Below are positions 4,627 through 6,641 of a DNA stretch of 6,641 bases, in pieces. The notes under the pieces were generated by a model. That model did no database searches. It saw only the letters and a program-made list of their open reading frames with translations, and was not told where the DNA came from. The position numbers and the translations under genes are program-made. Each line of letters begins with the position of its first letter. Position 1 is the stretch's first letter. The DNA lies in assembly GCA_021783935.1 (NCBI GenBank), contig JAJXTK010000366.1, forward strand, positions 1 through 6,641. The letters run 5' to 3'. The DNA is from Myxococcales bacterium (lineage in GTDB: Bacteria; Myxococcota_A; Polyangia; Polyangiales; JADJMO01).

Positions 4627-5748
4627 GTGCCCCCTCGCGACTCGGCCGGCGCGCTGCGGCTCCGCGACTTCCCGAGGCTCGTGCAGCTGCGACGCGAGGC
4701 GAAGGAGCGCGCGCGGCTCTACCGCGAGCCCGATCTCACCTACTTGTTCTGGGAGAGCACGCTGCGCTGCAACCTCCGCTGCCGCCACTGCGGCTCGAGC
4801 TGCGAGGCCAAGTCGCCGCTGCGCGAGCTCGACACCAAGGAGATCCTCGGCGTGCTCGACACGATCGCCGAGGACTTCGACGCCTCGCGCATCTTCGTGT
4901 CGATCACCGGCGGCGAGCCGCTGGTGCGCAAGGACCTCTTCGAGGTCGTCGCGCACATGAGCAAGCTCGGCCTCGCCTCGTGCATCGTCACCAACGGCGT
5001 GCTCCTCGACGAGCGCAACGCCGCGCGCCTCGTCGAGGCGGGCATGCGCACGGTGTCGATCAGCGTCGACGGCCTCGCGCAGACGCACGAGGCCGTGCGC
5101 GGCAAGGGGACCTTCCGCCCGGCGATCGCGGCCCTCGGGCGCGCCCGCGCCGCAGGGATCACGACGGTGGAGGCGATCACCTGCGCCCGGCCGGCGAACC
5201 TCGCCGAGCTCGCCGACGTCGAGCGGGTGGTGCGCGAGGCGGGGGCCGACCTCTGGCGCGTGATCACCATCGATCGCATGGGCCGGCTCGCCGGCGCGGA
5301 CGCTCCCGACATGTGGCTGACCCCGCCCGAGGTCCGCCGGCTATTGGACTTCGTCGAGGCGCGCCGCAGCTCGCTCGCGCGCGAGGGGCGGCAGGAGCAA
5401 GTGCGCTTCTCTTGCGGCGGCTTCCTCGGCGTGCGGCGCGAGCACGCGGTGCGACCCGAGGCGGGGCAGTGCTACGCGGGCTCGGCGGTCGCGTCGATCC
5501 TCTGCGACGGACAGGTAGGCGCCTGCCCCTCGCTCCCGCGCGCGTGGGCCGCGCAAGGCTCGGTGCGCGAGCAGCGCTTTTCGGCGATCTGGCGCGATCG
5601 CTTCGAGCGCTACCGCGACCTCTCGTGGCGCCGAAGCGGCCCTTGCGAGAGCTGCTCGTGGTTCGACACCTGCCTCGGCGGCGGCCTGCACGAGCGGCTC
5701 GTGCAACCGGACGAGTTCTGTTGGCTCGAGCGACAGGACGGGGCGTAG
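4627..5748 (+). CDS. Radical SAM/SPASM peptide-maturase-like enzyme
   Basis: The 373-residue enzyme starts with GTG. The radical SAM core carries CNLRCRHC (C48, C52, C55), the CxxxCxxC site for the 4Fe-4S cluster that cleaves S-adenosylmethionine. It also has the SAM-binding GGEP (95-98), CIVTNG near 119-124 and SISVDG near 144-149. A SPASM-type C-terminus follows (about 263-365): C263, C282, C293, C300, then C340-x2-C343-x5-C349, and C365. Compared with the usual pattern C-x9-15-G-x4-C ... C-x2-C-x5-C-x3-C ... C, the C282/G295/C300 part fits and the final group is complete except for the Cys expected at 353, which is Gly. SPASM enzymes commonly modify ribosomal peptides or proteins through extra Fe-S clusters; some act on other substrates. 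The length is typical and the protein should be cytoplasmic. Coupling to the lipoprotein gene suggests that protein, especially its KYGG repeats, as substrate. No separate peptide-recognition (RRE) domain, protease or transporter gene is visible nearby. The exact reaction is unknown. Confidence 0.93.
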   Translation: MPPRDSAGALRLRDFPRLVQLRREAKERARLYREPDLTYLFWESTLRCNLRCRHCGSSCEAKSPLRELDTKEILGVLDTIAEDFDASRIFVSITGGEPLVRKDLFEVVAHMSKLGLASCIVTNGVLLDERNAARLVEAGMRTVSISVDGLAQTHEAVRGKGTFRPAIAALGRARAAGITTVEAITCARPANLAELADVERVVREAGADLWRVITIDRMGRLAGADAPDMWLTPPEVRRLLDFVEARRSSLAREGRQEQVRFSCGGFLGVRREHAVRPEAGQCYAGSAVASILCDGQVGACPSLPRAWAAQGSVREQRFSAIWRDRFERYRDLSWRRSGPCESCSWFDTCLGGGLHERLVQPDEFCWLERQDGA

Positions 5749-5780
5749 CGGTCACGGGCGCAGCGCGCCAGACTTCTGAC

Positions 5781-5808
5781 CCGGTCGGCCGTCATTCCGG
5801 TGACCGGA
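5781..5808 (+). terminator. Inverted repeats after the radical SAM gene, possible terminator or operator
   Basis: CCGGTC (5781-5786) can pair with GACCGG (5802-5807) across a 15-base loop. The 3' half also forms a compact odd-length palindrome, TCCGGT-G-ACCGGA (5796-5808). There is no T-tract. It starts about 30 bases after the stop codon, so it could end the two-gene transcript; the palindrome could equally be a dimeric repressor site. Confidence 0.3.
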
Positions 5809-6097
5809 GCCGGGATTCCGACGCCGCACTCGCCACCACCGGGATCGAGAGGGCGCGCTTCGCCGACTCCGCGCACGTCGGGCGCCGCCGGGTTGTCGAC
5901 GAATTCACCGGAATCGCCTCCGCATCCCGCGGTCAACGATGTGGCTGCTTTCTCGTGCGACCCGGTAACTCGGAAGGTTGGCCGTCCGAAGTCTGGAGCG
6001 CACGCGCTGACGAGTTCTTGACCACCCAAAGCGCTCGCGCAGACTCGACGGGCGAATCGAGGGGCGCGTAGCGTCCGGTCTTGGGACTTGACGATGC

Positions 6098-6101
6098 GGA
6101 G
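6098..6101 (+). promoter_or_regulatory. Possible ribosome binding site for the ATG at 6109
   Basis: GGAG lies seven bases before ATG 6109, with a second GGAG at 6103-6106. The spacing is good. That ATG would reach the lipoprotein frame only if the downstream C-run were one base shorter (or two longer). Confidence 0.3.
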
Positions 6102-6108
6102 CGGAGCC

Positions 6109-6641
6109 ATGGAGCCATCAAGCACGGATTACCCCCCCCCCTGTAACAGGGGCGCATGTCGGCCACGTCAGCCAACGGAAGGGCAGGCGCCTCCGGCTTG
6201 GCGACCATCCGCCGAGGCAGCTGCTAAGGCTCGCCCGCGCCACTGCGGCGGCTCTCGGTTGCCTCTCGCTCCTCGTCGCCAGCCAGTGGCTCGCGAGCTG
6301 CGGCCCCACCCTTCCCTCGACGTGCCAAGGCTGCGGACCCGACCAGGCCAGAGACTGTTCTGGCAACTGCGTGACGCCGGTCGAGGTGGGAAGTGCGTGC
6401 TCGATCGACCCGTGCGCGCCGAACGGCCAATGCGTCTCGGGCGCCCGCTGCGTCACGTCCTATAACTTCCTCGGTGACAATGGGATGGGCGTCTGCGATC
6501 GACAGCTCGCCGTCATGCCCACCACAGCCTGCCCCTACGAGGCCGGTGGCGAAGATCCGTGCGCCTGGGGACCGGCGGGCGTCGGCTGGGAGGCCCGCGC
6601 CTTCTTCTGCTCGCCCCCCCAGTGCGGCGGCCCAAGCGTCT
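6109..6641 (+). CDS. Cys-rich lipoprotein, start unresolved (frameshift or unusual start), 3' end outside window
   Basis: A clear reading frame (first codon positions such as 6299) encodes a signal LLRLARATAAALGC, then LSLLVASQWLASC with the lipidation Cys at 6299-6301. At least 114 residues follow with about 14 Cys, including DPCAPNGQC and GARCVTSYN, suggesting a disulfide-rich exported domain loosely like EGF-type repeats. I do not recognise the family. The frame is open back to a TGA at 6089-6091 but has no ATG, GTG or TTG before the signal. Three explanations fit: ATG 6109, joined if the ten-C run had nine C; ATG 6156, joined by a one-base change before the TAA at 6225-6227; or a CTG start at 6221, which would give a normal 26-residue signal. 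The listed start is therefore provisional and the first ~40 codons are not in one frame as sequenced. GTG codons after the Cys are poor starts because they would discard the signal. It may be phase-variable, a pseudogene or a sequencing error. Confidence 0.6.
6132..6152 (+). repeat. Ten-C homopolymer running into a hairpin
   Basis: Ten consecutive C (6132-6141) end in CCCCTG (6138-6143), which pairs with CAGGGG (6147-6152) around TAA. The run sits before or within the start of the Cys-rich lipoprotein gene. Such runs are prone to slippage in cells and to length errors in sequencing. Confidence 0.75.

Larger units (their letters stand above)
5749..6108. other. Intergenic region, no supported gene
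   Basis: Besides the inverted repeats near 5781-5808, I see nothing convincing here. A 73-codon plus-strand frame and longer minus-strand frames cross it but show no motif, signal sequence or usable ribosome binding site. A TTGACG at 6088-6093 resembles a -35 box but lacks a properly spaced -10. Confidence 0.55.

Noticed and set aside
5800..6021. 73-codon plus-strand frame after the radical SAM gene (possible second precursor peptide)
   Set aside because: It has no ribosome binding site, repeat or signal sequence, and its composition is typical of random GC-rich sequence.
5610..6125. 171-codon minus-strand frame covering the intergenic region
   Set aside because: It overlaps the end of the radical SAM gene in antisense and shows no motif or start signal.
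6088..6465. 125-codon plus-strand frame at the right end as the real gene
   Set aside because: After the ten-C run this frame is Arg/Pro-rich with no signal, while the neighbouring frame encodes a lipobox and a regular Cys-rich protein. Only its 5' end (ATG 6109) may be relevant.

Overview
The window looks like myxobacterial chromosome (Myxococcota, probably Polyangia-like). The DNA is very GC-rich and real genes end most codons in G or C. It carries a Hanks-type Ser/Thr kinase with a C-terminal membrane segment, lipoproteins with Asp/Ala/Gly or Ala/Ser/Thr linkers, and a protein ending in a MYXO-CTERM-like sorting tail. The assignment rests on these traits, not on a database match.

Layout: positions 1-1212 hold a Ser/Thr protein kinase on the minus strand, with its 3' end outside the window. 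A 423-base divergent intergenic region follows, with a sigma-54-like promoter candidate facing the kinase and a bulged hairpin. All other genes are on the plus strand: a DUF362 protein (1636-2931); a GH25 lysozyme-like lipoprotein with an Asp-Ala-Gly repeat linker and MYXO-CTERM-like tail (3084-4157); a small lipoprotein ending in two copies of a PPPIMxKYGG decapeptide (4224-4616); a radical SAM/SPASM enzyme ten bases downstream (4627-5748); about 360 bases with no convincing gene; and the start of a Cys-rich lipoprotein (about 6109 to the edge) whose reading frame has no normal start codon as sequenced and which follows a run of ten C.

The most interesting unit is the lipoprotein plus radical SAM/SPASM pair at 4224-5748. 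The lipoprotein is little more than a lipid anchor, a flexible linker and a duplicated Lys-Tyr-Gly-Gly-Pro-Pro tail. The enzyme's ribosome binding site overlaps the lipoprotein stop codon. The simplest reading is a two-gene system in which the enzyme modifies the repeated tail, probably near Tyr, before or during export, giving a surface-displayed modified peptide. This is inference from architecture and adjacency; no chemistry can be read from the sequence.

Two expression styles appear. The kinase and the radical SAM gene have purine-rich ribosome binding sites. The DUF362, GH25 and KYGG-lipoprotein genes have none, but each has a -10-like hexamer 7-9 bases before its ATG, suggesting leaderless or nearly leaderless transcripts.
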